Shown: in pieces, positions 1 to 10,657 of the stretch
Layout of the letters: each line of letters opens with the position of its first letter
How positions within the stretch are numbered: the stretch's first letter is position 1
DNA from: Ichthyophis bannanicus
Lineage: Eukaryota; Chordata; Amphibia; Gymnophiona; Ichthyophiidae
Direction of reading: 5' to 3'
Assembly (NCBI GenBank): GCA_033557465.1
Contig: JAWIIG010000039.1
Coordinates: 62,001-126,000 of the forward strand
Length of the DNA: 64,000 bases
Made by a program: the position numbers and the translations under genes
The notes under the pieces: model-generated
Database searches by the model: none
Seen by the model: the letters and a program-made list of their open reading frames with translations, nothing else
Told to the model about the DNA's origin: nothing

Positions 1-142
1 AAGGCGGGAAGGCAGCATGCAGGCACTGTGGGATGCTCCCAAAGGTTTTCAAATTTGATGCTGGGGAGCGTTTCCGCGCAGGCTCCGTCGGCACCGACGA
101 TACCCATATGTGAAGACTACATTCCTGCTTGTTCCTGGAGAT
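1..142 (-). repeat. Right-end inverted terminal repeat of a DIRS1 element (DIRS1-E)
   Basis: This is the same sequence as the right ends of DIRS1-A (28060-28220), DIRS1-B (28221-28412) and DIRS1-C (35225-35408). It has the GC-rich GGCGGGAAGGCAG block, the CGGCACCGACG block, then CATATGTGAAGAC and the terminal TTCCTGGAGAT, after which similarity stops at 142. The rest of the element lies left of the window. The end type shows that the copy is on the minus strand, like every other DIRS here. It is somewhat more diverged than the other copies. Confidence 0.85.
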
Positions 143-330
143 AGAGCCTTAGGGATATGGAATTGAATAAAAACGGGTGCCAAAGTACAAATTCACCTAA
201 GTTGCTATCACGTCGGAAATCCCCATTCAGACAGTAGTGAGATGTGAATATGTGGACAGAAAACCATGTTGCATCCCTGCAGATCTCTTCCATGGAAACA
301 GAGTGCAAGTTGGCCACCAATGCAACCATG

Positions 331-614
331 AGGATGTGGTCTAGTGGTTAGGACAAGGTACTTCAGGTCGGAGGGCCAGGGGGTTCAAGTCCCACCTGGG
401 GACAGCAATCTCAGGCCGGAGGGACTGGGATTTCTAGTCCTATAGGCACTCCTTGTGGTCTTGGGCAAGCCACTTAACCCTCCATTGCCCATGTTCCCTG
501 TACGTATTAGCGTATGTGTGTCATATCCCCTCGTGTTAAATGTATCTCCCAATTGACCGCTTTGACCCAGTGAAAAGCGGGATATAAATACAGCTAAATA
601 AATAAATAAATAAA
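331..614 (+). mobile_element. tRNA-headed SINE, subtype 1
   Basis: The head holds a pol III A-box-like TGGTCTAGTGG and a B-box-like GGTTCAAGTCC. A body common to all SINEs of this window follows (CTTGTGGTCTTGGGCAAGCC, then CACTTAACCCTCCATTGCCC). The 3' part ends in GCGGGATATAAATACAGC followed by an (AAAT)n tail. A second copy of the same subtype is at 57220-57494. It is inserted in decayed DIRS YR sequence. Family assignment is structural and no database name is implied. Confidence 0.85.
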
Positions 615-1689
615 TGACTCCGACGCTGTGAGCTGTTACATAACCATCAAGGCTCAGGCCAGCCTGAGCATAAGCAAGAGGGATGTAGTCTGTTAGCCAA
701 ATTTAAAAAGTGCATTTGGAAATGAGTCTCTTTTTGCCCCAGCAAGCTAGGGGCTAACAACTGGATGGACCTTCAGTGGGCTTTCGTCCGGTTTAGGCAG
801 AAGGCCAAGGCTTGCTTGCAGTTCAGCATGTGCAGCGCCGCTTTCTCTCTATGGGCATAAGGCCTTAAGAAGAAAGTCAGCAGAATGACTGACTGATGAT
901 GGAAAGCGGATACCACCTTTGAGAGGAATGGAAGATGAGTGCGTACAGAACCACTCTATTATGATGGAAACTGGTGTACAGCAGATGAGCCATACAGCTT
1001 GGAGCTCAATAACATGGCGTGCCAAGGTAACTTCTACCAGGAACAAAACCATCCAGGTCAAGAACTTCAAGGGGCAGTAGTCGAGCAGCTCAAAAGGAGC
1101 CAATGTGAGCTGTGCCAGAATCACAATGAGGACCCAAGCCACCACCAGAGGCTTGAAAGGAAGTCTCAGGAAGAACAAGCCTCACATGAAGCGAACCACC
1201 AAAGACTGAGTTGATATGGACTTTTCCTCCGAACCACGATGGTAGGCCCCAGTCGCACTGAGGTGGGCCCTGACAGAGTTAGACTTGAGACCCTACTCAG
1301 AGAGGTGTAGGTGGTGCTCAAGGAGCCTGTGGAAGGACAAGTAAAGGAGCTGTGCATGAGGAAGCAAATCTCTTCCATTTGAAAGCATGAGACCTTCTTG
1401 TCAAGGCACTCCTAAAGGCCAAGAGAGCAGCTGTTGTGCTGTCGAGAAGGTTAATCTCCAACAGGACTAGACTCTCAACTTCCACGCAGCGAGGTCCAAG
1501 GATCTGATGCTGGGGTGCAGCATCCTCCCATCCTAATGCGAGATAAGGACCAGGGCAGACCCCAACCATAGAGGCTTCTACTGGGAGAGTTGAAGCAGAA
1601 AGGGAAATCATGGCTGCTTGGGCCAATACACGCAATGAAGATCACTGATCCCCTTGTCTGGAGCTTCAGCAGGGTCTTCACTATGGGAG

Positions 1690-1956
1690 GTATAGCAGGC
1701 CCTCCCCACAGTGCAGTGGGGCTTCTCCTCTGGCCCTATTCAAGTCCAGGCTGAAGACTCACCTCTGAGGCTGCTTTTGGATCCTGATGCTCCTCATTCT
1801 CTTGCCCACTAATTACGTGTATCTTGCCATACTGTAGTTCCCCGTTTTGCAATGTTTTTTTCATCTTGATTAGATTATAAGCTCTGATAAGCAGGGACTA
1901 TGTCTTACATCTATATGTACAGTGCTGCGTATGCCTTGAAGGCACTATACAAGAAC
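1690..1956 (+). mobile_element. 3' end of an L2/CR1-group LINE (remnant)
   Basis: The 5' part still reads as the last residues of a LINE reverse transcriptase (LFKSRLKTHL-like, near 1735-1770). The 3' part has the pattern of old L2/MIR-like tails: ATTATAAGCTCTGATAAGCAGGGACT followed by a TGTACAGTGCTGCGTATGCC block. Only the terminal ~260 bases remain. It interrupts the decayed DIRS between its YR and RNase H remnants. The exact LINE clade is uncertain. Confidence 0.55.
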
Positions 1957-2133
1957 AGCAACATATGGAGCCAACCTGTTATACAAGGCGACCATGGAAC
2001 AGAACCGACCCACTTGGGTGTGGTGGTGAGTGGTGAATAGATCAACTGCTGCGACAGCCCTGTCCAGAGCCCACTCATGCGGCTGGAGAATGCGGCTCAG
2101 CTGGCCTGTCAAGATATTCTTCTCCACTGGCAG

Positions 2134-2192
2134 ATTTTATTTTATTTATTTATTTAGCTGTATTTATATACTACCTTTCACCGGGTCAAGGT
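2134..2192 (-). mobile_element. 5'-truncated SINE tail
   Basis: Read on the minus strand, this ends in TATATAAATACAGC plus (AAAT)n, the 3' tail of SINE subtype 1 (compare 560-614). The tRNA head and body are missing. It directly abuts the left end of DIRS2-0. Confidence 0.65.
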
Positions 2193-2193
2193 A

Positions 2194-2420
2194 AGTGTAG
2201 TTACTCCCCTATAAAAGGTGCTATCCGGGGACAGCAGGAATCAGTCCTCAAATATGGGTGACATCAGCGCCGACAGAACCTTCAGAGAAGCATCTTCCCA
2301 GCTTTCAAAGAAAGAGTTTGTGAGATGCCACCATGCATGCAGGGTGGCTTTCCCGCCCAAAGGCGCCATCTTGCCAAGTCAGATGAACAGATCAAAGCAG
2401 CAAAAAAAAAAAAAAAAAGA
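2194..2420 (-). repeat. Left ITR region of DIRS2-0
   Basis: It begins with GTAGTTACTC, then CCGGGGACAGCAGGAATC, CTCAAATATGGGTGACATC, and a block with GGCTTTCCCGCCCAAAGG, ending in an A-rich run near 2402-2418. The inverted partner is the right end at 59570-59732. A closely related copy is the left ITR of DIRS2-1 at 8735-8935. Confidence 0.8.
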
Positions 2421-2454
2421 TAAAAAAGCAACTCCAAGGGGAGGAGGGAAGGTT

Positions 2455-2555
2455 GTGAGGACTGATTCCTGATGTCCACAGAGAACACCTTTTACAGATG
2501 AGTAACAACGCTTTCTCTGGGAACAAACAGGAAGTCAGTCCTCACATATGGGACT
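2455..2555 (-). repeat. Internal complementary region (ICR) of DIRS2-0
   Basis: The first half (GACTGATTCCTGATGTCC onward) is the reverse complement of the left terminus at 2194-2255. The second half (CTCTGGGAACAAACAGGAAG onward) is the reverse complement of the right terminus near 59690-59732. This two-part complementarity to both element ends is diagnostic of DIRS elements and is thought to template the circular junction. Confidence 0.75.
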
Positions 2556-2679
2556 CCCTGGCTACAGGCAACCGAAAGCCCCTAGGGAAAAACCACTCTC
2601 GCCCTCAAGGGGAACCATGAGCAGCAGCAATACAGTCCACAGATACAGACTACAGTAGGACCCGTGTGACCGATGGGAA

Positions 2680-2980
2680 CTAGCACTCTGGTAGCTTGAA
2701 CACAGAAGGGTCGGAGGGTAGGAGTTGCCTAGACCCAGAAAAGATTACAGAGCACGGCCTGGCCGAAGGCGCTGTCCTGTTGGGACTCCCTCTCCAGGCA
2801 ATAATGAACTGCAAAGGTATGGACCAAAAACTAGGTGGCAGCCCAGCAGATCTCCAACATTGGGAAGAAGCGCAGGTTTGCCACAGAAGCAGACATGGGA
2901 AAAAAGTGGGTAGCACCACCTCCTAGTTCAGGTGGAAGGGAGATACCACCTTCAAAAGGAATTTGAGGTGTGTGCGTTAT
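2680..2980 (-). pseudogene. YR C-terminal fragment of DIRS2-0
   Basis: This minus-strand sequence aligns by eye with the YR C-terminus of DIRS2-1 (9180-9700): the tail after the catalytic Tyr, the QAVL-type ending and the conserved inter-motif DNA. The frame is broken. The gene continues at 54861 beyond the CR1-X insertion. Confidence 0.65.
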
Positions 2981-3257
2981 TAGAAAAGAGAAGAGCCACC
3001 AAAATGGTAAAGGGGATGGAAGGATAACCCTATGAAGAGATGCTAAAAAGGTTAGGGCTCTTCAACCTAGAAAAGAGATGGCTGAGGGGAGATATGATAG
3101 AGGTCTATAAATTAATGAAAGGAGTGGAACGGGTAAACACAGATAGATTATTTACATCATCAGAATATAGAAAGACAGGGGACATGCAATAAAGCTACAG
3201 GGTAATCTATTTAAGACAAATAAGAGAAAGCGTAGTTACTCACCTGTAACAGGTGAT

Positions 3258-3541
3258 AGGGAGGGAGGAGTGGCTCAGTGGCTGGGACAGGTTGCCTTAG
3301 GCCAGAGGGCCAGGGGTTCAATTCCCGCATGGAGACAACTTCAACTGTGACTAATGTGTATAGACTACTGTATATAGTTACATAATGTACATAGTTTCCC
3401 TTTATTACCAAGTTCAAATTCCTGTTACTTGTAAAATGCACTACAGTTTTTCTGTATGTATATGTTTGGTTCCATGTAAACCGCGCTGATGATAATAGTG
3501 CGGTATATAAGAGATGTTAAATAAATAAAAAATAAATAAAA
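3258..3541 (+). mobile_element. tRNA-headed SINE, subtype 2 (L2-like tail)
   Basis: The A-box-like TGGCTCAGTGG and the B-box-like GGTTCAATTCC lie in the first 70 bases. The 3' portion (AACCGCGCTGATGATAATAG, then GCGGTATATAAG, then (AAAT)n) matches the tail of the L2-type LINE fragment at 26724-26789. It lies in the left ITR of DIRS2-1 and opens the insertion cluster that ends at 8734. Confidence 0.8.
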
Positions 3542-3705
3542 AGTAACCTCAGGCCAATCCTTGTGGCCTTGGGCAAGCCACTAAAGTCTCCATTGCCTCA
3601 GGTACACTTAGATTGTGAGCCCTTCAGGGACAAGGGAAGAAAAAACCCATGTAAACCACTCTGATGCGCAAGTCAAGGGCAGTATATCAAGTGCTTAAAA
3701 CCAAA
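3542..3705 (+). mobile_element. Headless SINE remnant
   Basis: The common SINE body (CTTGTGGCCTTGGGCAAGCC) is followed by a different 3' end (TTAGATTGTGAGCCCTTCAG, then a GTAAACCACTCTGATG block). The tRNA head is missing. It probably represents the older copy into which the SINE at 3258-3541 inserted, or an adjacent truncated copy. Confidence 0.6.
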
Positions 3706-3892
3706 CCAAAAAACCATAGTGGAGTGCCTAAGGAATTGGTCCTGGGACCAATACTGTTTAATATCTTGAGTCTTGAAAGACTAAAAAAGGGGACTGCTAC
3801 TTCTGGAGAGAGACCTGCAATTGAGAATATACTTCTGGGACTTTTTCTGAATCTTGGGGAAAAGGGAATTCTTTGGATTAAAGCTGACTGAT
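3706..3892 (+). pseudogene. CR1 reverse transcriptase sliver plus unassigned DNA
   Basis: Positions 3716-3770 read SGVPKELVLGPILFNI, the RT block before the catalytic aspartates in CR1-type LINEs. From about 3771 to 3892 I recognise nothing. Confidence 0.5.
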
Positions 3893-4352
3893 CCATAAGA
3901 ACATAAGATATGCCATACTGGGTCAGACCAAGGTCCATCAAGCCCAGTATCCTGTTTCCAACAGTGGCCAATCTAGGTCATACGTACCTAGCAATTTCCC
4001 CAAAAGACACAGGTTCCGCAATGCTTGTACTGGGTCAAGCATTGATATCCTGGGTCCCTTCTTAATAATGGTTTATGGACCTTTCCTCCAGGAACTTGTC
4101 CAAACCTTTTTTAAACCCAGCTACACTAACAGCCTTTACTACATCCTCCGGTAACAAATTCCAGAGTTTGATTACACGTTGAGTGAAAAAATATTTTCTT
4201 TTATTAGTCTTAAATAGTTTACCCTGCAGCTTCATTGCATGTCCCCTAGTCTTTCTATATTCTGATAACGTAACCAATCGATCTACGTTTACCTGTTCCA
4301 CTCCATTCATTAATTTATAGACTTCTATCATATCTTCTCTCAGCCGTCTCTT
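3893..4352 (-). mobile_element. CR1-A 3' end (RT C-terminus and 3' UTR)
   Basis: On the minus strand an open stretch of 89 codons (4062-4331) reads as the CR1 RT C-terminal region with RGHAMKLQGKLF, KYFFTQRVIKLWNLLP and AGFKKGLDKF. The typical CR1 3' UTR follows (CCACTGTTGGAAACAGGATA, then GGTCTGACCCAGTATGGC) and ends at AACATAAGAAC on the plus strand. The 5' end is truncated. It is the same subfamily as 5040-8734, 44315-44735, 48328-51663 and CR1-X. Confidence 0.9.
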
Positions 4353-5039
4353 TTGTTTATTTGTATTTGTGTATTTGTTAAATCAATCAGGGCATAGTAG
4401 CAACCAAGAGTCTTCAGTTTAAATTTAACACACAGAAGAGAGCTTTCTGGTTAAATTTAGAACCCAGCAGAGAGCTTCAAGTTTAAATTTCATACTCAGT
4501 CAGGGCCTAAAAGCAGCAAAGAGCTTTAATTTAAACCATCTCAGAATATAACTTAGCATAAAAGGCAAAACAGGGTCAGTATTCTTTGAGCAATAAATTA
4601 TTCTAGAGACCTTTACCAAGAAGCCTTCTACCTAGGGGGCATGAGACCTGTGAAACTTTTTAAGTAGGTGTTAAAGCCAGGTGGCACATCAAAGGGACAT
4701 TTGATCTTCTAACCAAGCAAGGACTGTTAATCACCCAGGAAATTGGTCACAGATTACCTTAGAAGCACAGGACAGGGTACTGTGTAACAGTCAGCTTTTA
4801 AGAAGTCTTCTTTCACTCCCTCCCTCTCAAACACCCACTCAGCCCTAGGAGCTTTATTGGTACTTACACATCTTAAAAGAAAGGAGCTGCTCTCAGGTGC
4901 AGCTGTTTATCCAAATCAGGCATTCATTAAGGATCTGAGATTAATTAAGCTTCAGGTGAACTGTATTAGGTATAGTTTTATTAGTATAAGTATCCCCAGC
5001 AACTGTTAGTAAATAAAGAACTTAAATATCTAAACACAA
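4353..5039. other. Unassigned AT-rich segment with diverged direct repeats
   Basis: No coding sequence is visible. Three to four imperfect direct repeats of about 35-45 bases, each built around AGAGCTTnAAGTTTAAATTT, occupy 4400-4535. Toward the right a TATA-like AGTATAAGTATCC lies near 4984 and AATAAA near 5013. It could be the 5' UTR of CR1-A or an LTR-type promoter remnant. I could not find matching ends or a target duplication. Confidence 0.35.
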
Positions 5040-5600
5040 CCTTAAAACTAAGATGTAGACAGCAGTCCAGCAGCGAGATGGCGGCTTTCCAGTCTTTTGC
5101 ATTGAGTGTCACATGTATGATTTTCTCCCAGTTGGTGAGAGGTCCTACGTGTGGACAAGGTGTAAGGAGCTCTTTGCTCTCAGGGAATGAGTCCGTTCAG
5201 TAGAAGCTAGAGTAGAAGACTTGGAAGACATAAGGAAGACAGAGAAGTACATAGACGGGACCTACAGGGATATAGTCCTGAAGTCCCACCTCCAGTCTGG
5301 CAGCATCCCTGTTGCCATGGAGGAGAGAAGTTACGTGACAGGAGAGCATCACCTTGGTGTGGCAGGAAGTGATCCTAAAGCTAGGACCTGTCCTCCAAGT
5401 GATGTAAAAGCCTCTCACACCAAGGAAGTTTCTCCAGGGCCAGGTGCCCATGAGGGAAGGGTTAGGATAGCCGTTATAGTTGAGGAACATTCTGGGGAAA
5501 GGAGGGGCTTTTCCAAAGGGATGGGCTTCACCTTAACTGGGATGAAACCAGGCTGCTGGCATTAACCTTTAAAAAGGAGATAGAGCAACTTTTAAACTAG
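5040..5600 (+). pseudogene. CR1-A ORF1 remnant
   Basis: The visible piece reads YVWTRCKELFALRE near 5150-5190, then an acidic/lysine-rich stretch (VEDLEDIRKTEKY) resembling the coiled-coil-like N-terminal part of CR1 ORF1 proteins. In the family ORF1 is a nucleic-acid-binding protein, often with an esterase domain. No esterase motif is seen here, so ORF1 is truncated or diverged. Identification rests mainly on position upstream of a clear CR1 ORF2. Confidence 0.45.
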
Positions 5601-5810
5601 ATAGTACGGGAAAGCCGACAGTCGCACAAGAGCACATTGTTCGGAAGAATGTATCCTTGAAGGATACTACCAAAAGCAGAGAGGTTCCAAAAAAGAGTAA
5701 AGTAGCCCAAATGTCCTTGAGTATGGAGCAGACAGAGCTTAAAGATCCCAAATTACCCAAGCCTACCAATTGCCAAATTAATATGAATAAAATACAGTCT
5801 TATAAAATAC

Positions 5811-6677
5811 TTGTATGCTTGTCTAAAATATCAGATGAAAGAGTTAGAATACATAGCACTAAATGAGAGGTCAGATATGAATGGAATCTCAGACACATGG
5901 TGGAAGGAGGACAACCAGTGGGACACTGTGATACCTGGGTACAAACTATATCGCAATGACAGAGCTGATCAAATTGGTGGAGGGGTTGTGCACTATGTTA
6001 GAGAGGGCATTGAGTCAGAAAGGATTAAATTTTTGAAAGAAACAAAATTTGCTGCAGAATCTCTATGGATTGAAATTCCATGTAAAAAGGGGAAGGTGAT
6101 GGCAGTGGGGGTGTACTATCGACCGCCTGGCCAGAACGAACAAATGGATGATGAAATGCTCAAAGAAATCAAGGAAGCTAACAAAAGTTACAGCATAGTA
6201 ATAATAATGGGTGATTTCAATTACCCCAGTATCGACTGGGTCAGTGTCACGGCAGGACATGCTAGGGAGATAAAGTTTCTAGATGAAATAAATGTCTGCT
6301 TCTTGGAGCAGCTGGTTTATAAACCGACCAGAGGGGAAGCCATATTGGACCTAGTCCTTAGTGGAACACCAGATCTAGTGCAAGAGATAAGGGTGTTGGG
6401 GCCACTTGGCAACAGTGATCACAGCATGATTACATTCGATGTAATTAGTGGAGGAGGGATAGTAAGGAAATCCACAATACTACCTTTTAACTTTCGAAAG
6501 AGAGACTATGATAAAATGAGGAAAATAGTTAAGAAAAAACTAAAAGGAGCAGTTGCAAAGGCTGAAGACTTACAGCAAGCTTGGGTGTTGTTGAAAAATA
6601 CTATCTTGGAAGCCCAGACCAGCTGTATTCCACGCTTTAAGAAAAGTGGAAGGAAGTCCAAAACACTGCCAGCATAG
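5811..6677 (+). pseudogene. CR1-A ORF2, endonuclease domain
   Basis: An apurinic-like endonuclease that nicks target DNA to start reverse transcription. An open stretch of 288 codons carries the expected motifs in order: GISDTWW (the ETW motif of the family, Glu replaced by Asp), GVYYRPP, MGDFNYPSIDW (catalytic Asp-Asn region), ILDLVLS and GNSDHSMI (catalytic Asp-His). The reading frame is interrupted before the RT by a frameshift near 6650, where the next open piece begins (6646-7113). Intact copies encode EN and RT as one protein of about 900-1000 residues, so this copy is inactive. Confidence 0.85.
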
Positions 6678-7099
6678 TTTAAAGGTGAGGTCAGAGAGGC
6701 TGTTGCCAAAAAAGCATCTTCCAGGAAATGGAAAAAAAGAGCCTAATGATGAAACCTGGAAACAGCACAAGCACTGCCAAATTAAATGCAAGGCATTGAT
6801 AAGGGAGGCAAAGGGAGAATTTGAAAAGAAGCTTGCTGCAGAAGCAAAAACGCGAAATAAAGACTTTTTCAAGTACATTCAAAGCAAAAAACCTGTGAGA
6901 GAGTCAGTTGGTCCATTAGATGATAGAGGGGTTAAAGGGGCACTAAGAGGGGACAAAGCCATAGCGGAGAGACGGAATGAAGTCTTTGCTTCGGTCTTTA
7001 CTGAGGAAGATGTAGGGATGCTACCCATGACTGAAGTGGTATTTAAAGGTGCGGAAGAACTGAAGGAAATATCGATGCATCGGGAAGATATAAGTATTA

Positions 7100-8570
7100 C
7101 AACTATATCATAAACTAAAGAGTAGCAAAAAACCTGGACGAGATGGTATACATCCAAGGGTGTTTAAAGAACTGAAATATGAGATTACAGACCTGCTATT
7201 AGTAATCTGTGAATTATCATTAAAATCATCTGTAATACCAGAAGACTGGAGGATGGCCAACGTAATGCCAATTTTTAAAAAGGGTTCCAGGGGTGATCCA
7301 GGACACTACAGACCGGTGAGCCTGACGTCAGTACCGGGAAAAATGGTAGAAACCATCATAAAGAACAAAATTACTGAACATGTAGATAGTCATTGCTTCA
7401 TGGGAGACAGCCAACATGGCTTTAGACAAGGAAGATCTTGTCTTACTAATCTGTTATGTTTTTTGAAGGTGTGAATAAACAGGTAGACAAAGGTGAGTCG
7501 GTTGATATAGTGTATCTGGACTTTCAGAAAGCCTTTGACAAGGTCCCTTATCAGAGACTTTTGGCAAAACTAAAAAGTCATGGTATAGGAAGCAGTGTAC
7601 TATTGTGGATCGGGAATTGGTTAAAAGATAGAAAGCAGAGGGTAGGGCTAAATGGCCAGTTTTCCCAATGGAGAAAGATGAATAGTGGAGTACCCCAGGG
7701 ATCTGTGCTGGGTCTGCTGCTTTTTGATATATTCATAAATGACCTAGAAAAGGGAACAACAAGTGAGGTTATCAAATTTGCAGATGACACAAAACGTTTT
7801 AAAGTTGTTAAAACTCATGACGATTGTGGAAAATTGCAAGGGGATCTTGATAAATTGGAATACTGGTCATCCAAAGGGCAGATGAAATTTAATGTGGACA
7901 AGTGCAAAGTTATGCATCTAGAAAAGAACAACCCAAACTATGTTTACACGATGCAAGATTCCACATTAGGAACAACCACCCAGGAAAAAGATTCATCGTA
8001 GAGGAGTCATCGTAGATAACATGTTAAAACCCTCCACCCAGTGTGCACGGTGGCCAAGAGAGCAAATAGAATGCTAGGTATCATAAGGAAAGGAATGGAA
8101 AATAAAACAAAATATATTATAATGCCTCTCTATCAATGCATGGCGCAACCGCACCTTGAATATTATGTGCAATTCTGGTCGCCGTATCTTAAAAAGGATA
8201 TAGCGTTATTAGAAAGGGTTCCGAGAAGAGCCACCAAAATGGTAAAGGGGATGGAAAGATACCCCTGTGAAGAGAGGATAAAAAGGTTAGGGCTCTTTAA
8301 CCTAGAAAAGAGACGGCTGAGGGGAGATAGAGGTCTATAAATTAAAGAACGGAGTGGAACCGGTAAACATAAATCGATTGTTTACATCATTACAATATAG
8401 AAAGACTAGGGGACTTGCAATGAAGCTACAGGGTAACCTATTTAAGACTAATAAGAAAAAATATTTTTTCACTCAATGTGTAATCAAACTCTGGAATTCG
8501 TTACCGGAGAATGTAATAAAAACGGTTAGTGTAGCTGGGTTTAAAAAAGGTTTGGACAACCATTATTAAA
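7100..8570 (+). pseudogene. CR1-A ORF2, reverse transcriptase domain
   Basis: The RT motifs are spread over several frames: GHYRPVSLTSV (7305-7335), HGFRQGRSCLTNLL (7415-7460), VYLDFQKAFDKV (7510-7545), SGVPQGSVLGLLLF (7683-7730) and FADDTK (7770-7790, the catalytic Asp pair). The C-terminal thumb region (RRATKMVKGMERYPCEERIK, then FTQCVIKLWNSLPEN) runs to 8570. Breaks between 7113 and 7160, near 7460 and near 8000 show it is a pseudogene. Confidence 0.85.
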
Positions 8571-8734
8571 AGGGACCCAGGATATTACTGCTTGACCCAA
8601 TACAAGCATCGAGGAATCTGTGTCTTTTGGGGAGACTAGGTACTTATGACCTAGATTGGCCACTGTTGGAAACAAGATACTGGGCTTGATGGACCTTGGT
8701 CTGACCCAGTATGGCATATCTTATTTTCTTATGT

Positions 8735-8935
8735 TTTCCGGGGACAGCAGGCATCAGTCCTCACATATGGGCGATGTCAGCAACGACAGAGCCCTCATGC
8801 GGAGCAAATCCACAGCTTTCAGAGAAAGCCTTTGGGAGTTGCCATCACGTATGCAAGGTCCCCTTCCCACCCAAAGGTGCCATATTGCTCAGTCAAATAA
8901 CATAGCTAAAAAGATGGCAAAAAGAACAAAATATA
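8735..8935 (-). repeat. Inner part of the left ITR of DIRS2-1
   Basis: It starts at CCGGGGACAGCAGGCATC and continues with CTCACATATGGGCGATGTC and CCTTCCCACCCAAAGGTGCC. The missing outermost 28 bases (GTAGTTACTCACCTGTAACAGG type) are at 3229-3256, separated by the 5.5-kb insertion cluster. The inverted partner is at 54480-54555. Confidence 0.8.
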
Positions 8936-8969
8936 ATAGGATTGCAAATCCTAGGGGAGGAGGGAGGGT

Positions 8970-9068
8970 CGTAAGGACTGATTCCTGCTGTCCCTGTAGA
9001 ACACCTGCTACAAGTGAGTAACTATGCTTTCTCCAGGACAAGCAGGAAGTCAATCCTCACATATGGGA
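8970..9068 (-). repeat. Internal complementary region of DIRS2-1
   Basis: GGACTGATTCCTGCTGTCC followed by ACACCTGCTACAAGTGAGTAAC is the reverse complement of the left end. CTTTCTCCAGGACAAGCAGG followed by CCTCACATATGGG is the reverse complement of the right-end family sequence. It is the same two-part layout as in DIRS1 and DIRS3. Confidence 0.8.
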
Positions 9069-9101
9069 TTTCCCCAGCTAAAGGCTACCAAGAACCCCTA
9101 G

Positions 9102-10592
9102 CTAAAAAAGGCTCCCTCTACGAGAGCCGCAAGCAGCCGCAAAAGCAATGTAAACTAAGGGAATAGCACTCCGGTAGCCTGAACACCTAGACCTCGAAAA
9201 GGTTACAGAGTACAGCCTGGCCGAAGGCACTGTCCTGCCAGGACTCCCTGTCCAGGCAGTAATGGGTTGCATAAGTCTGACTCGAAGACCAGGTGGCAGA
9301 CCGGCAGATGCCTGCCAAAGGAACAGACTGCAAATGAGCAACTGATGCCGCCATGGCCTAACCCTATGGACCGTAGCCCGATCCTCCACTGGAATCTCGG
9401 CTGCCCTGTATGCCCAGGCAATGCAGTCTGCCACCCAGGTGGACAGCGTACGCTTAGATACCACCACCTCCAGCTTACCGGGGTCATAGGAAACTAAAAG
9501 CTTAGAAGCCTTCCGATGCACTTGCGTACACTGGATATAGAAGGTCAACGCCTTCTTACAGTCCGGGGTATGCAGGACCAACTCTGCCCGACTGGCATGC
9601 AGCCTGGGAAAAAAAAGACAAGCAGAGCTACCTCCTGATTGAGGTGGAACGAGGAGACCACTTTCAGAAGGACTTGGGGAGGGGGGGTGCGTGCGAAGCA
9701 CACCTGGTTCCTATAGAACCTGGTGTAGGGTCTTTCCGACACTAGGGCCTAGAGCTCACCAACCCGCCGATCAGATGCGAGTGCCACCAGGAAAACCACC
9801 TTCCAAGAAAGATAGCATAGATGGCAGGTAGCCATTGGTTCAAAGGGCGGCCTAGAAAGCTGCCCTAACACCACACTGAGATCCCACTCGGTCGCCAGGG
9901 GGCACACCGGGAGTTTCAAGAAAAGTAAGCCTCTCAGGAAACGAGAGACCAAAGAGTGGGCAGAGAGAGGCTTCCCATCCACTAAAAAGTGATGCGCCGC
10001 AAGGGCACTGAGGTGTTACCCTGACAGAGTTGGACTTGAGGCCCAAATCAGAGAATTGGAGAAGGTAATGTAGAACCACCCCTACCGGGCAAGAGAAAGG
10101 ATCGACCTCCCGCTCCTTGTACCATGCCACAAACCTACACCACTTCAAGTCGTACACTCGTCTGGTCGATTGCCTCCGCGAGGCCAGCAAGACCTCAACA
10201 TTTTTTGGAAGGAGGAGCGGAGCGAGAATTACCCTTTCAGCAGCCACTCCATCAAATTGAGGGAGCTGAGATTGAGGTGAAGAAGAAAGCCCCCCTCCTG
10301 AGACAGGAGACGTGGGGAAGACCCCCAAGGGGATAGGGGCATCCACTGCTAGCAGCAGAAGCAGGAACCAGGTTTGCCTGGGCCACCGAAGGGCAATAAG
10401 GATGATCGAGGCTCTGTCCTGGAGAATCTTGAACAGCGTCTTGGCTACCAGAGGTGTCGGGAGAAAAGCATACAGAAGATCCCCGGACCATGATATCAGA
10501 AACGCATTGGCGGCCATCCTGTACAGGTGGGGTCGCCTGGAGCAGAAAAGGGGCAACTGGTGATTGTCCAAACTCTCAAACAGGTCCATCAC
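9102..10592 (-). pseudogene. DIRS2-1 tyrosine recombinase
   Basis: The integrase of DIRS elements, a phage-type tyrosine recombinase that joins the circular cDNA to the target. The N-terminal half (9749-10560) has LKWCRFVAWYKEREVDPF, a YLLQFSDLGLKSNSVRV block and the PFEPMATCHLCYLSWKVVFL region. The C-terminal half (9102-9740) has the LHTPDCKKALTFYIQ block, SKRTLSTWVADCIAWAY and VHRVRPWRHQ, the degenerate equivalent of the HNVRA box of DIRS1. At least three frameshifts separate these pieces and the catalytic set is not complete in any one frame, so it is a pseudogene. The upstream part overlaps the RNase H region in another frame. Confidence 0.8.
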
Positions 10593-10657
10593 CGGCCACC
10601 CCCAGGTCTAGAAGAGCCAATTGGCTACCCCGCAGTCCAGCTGCCATTTGTGGGGTT

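Larger units (their letters stand above)
143..2133 (-). pseudogene. Decayed DIRS body: YR and RNase H remnants
   Basis: Minus-strand remnants of a DIRS retrotransposon closest to the DIRS2 family here. At 217-330 is the C-terminal end of the tyrosine recombinase (HSVSMEEICRDATW, then HYCL containing the presumed nucleophile Tyr). At 849-1178 is the YR core, where the first catalytic Arg position reads ARHVIELQA instead of ARRISELQA. At 1318-1635 is the YR N-terminus (SHAFKWKRFASSC). At 1957-2130 is the end of the RNase H region (LSRILQPHEW, followed by a VDLF block). The reading frame is broken many times, a SINE sits at 331-614 and a LINE tail at 1690-1956, so it is not functional. Stretches such as 615-848 have no recognisable protein match but lie in order between YR blocks. 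Confidence 0.75.
5040..8734 (+). mobile_element. CR1-A: nearly full-length CR1 LINE
   Basis: One continuous element with an ORF1 remnant (5040-5600), endonuclease (5811-6677), reverse transcriptase (7100-8570) and the CR1 3' UTR ending at TTCTTATGTT. About 3.7 kb fits a CR1 with both ORFs slightly shortened. It interrupts the left ITR of DIRS2-1 together with the SINEs upstream. No clean target duplication is visible, which is usual for CR1. Frameshifts and stops break both ORFs. Confidence 0.85.

Noticed and set aside
331..420. Possible functional tRNA genes at SINE heads (331, 3262, 19933, 27802, 30217, 57220)
   Set aside because: A- and B-box-like sequences are present, but no proper cloverleaf with acceptor stem is evident and each is followed by a SINE body and LINE tail.
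2402..2418. Poly(A) run as a possible retroposed gene tail
   Set aside because: It lies inside the DIRS2-0 leader and no processed-gene sequence precedes it on either strand.
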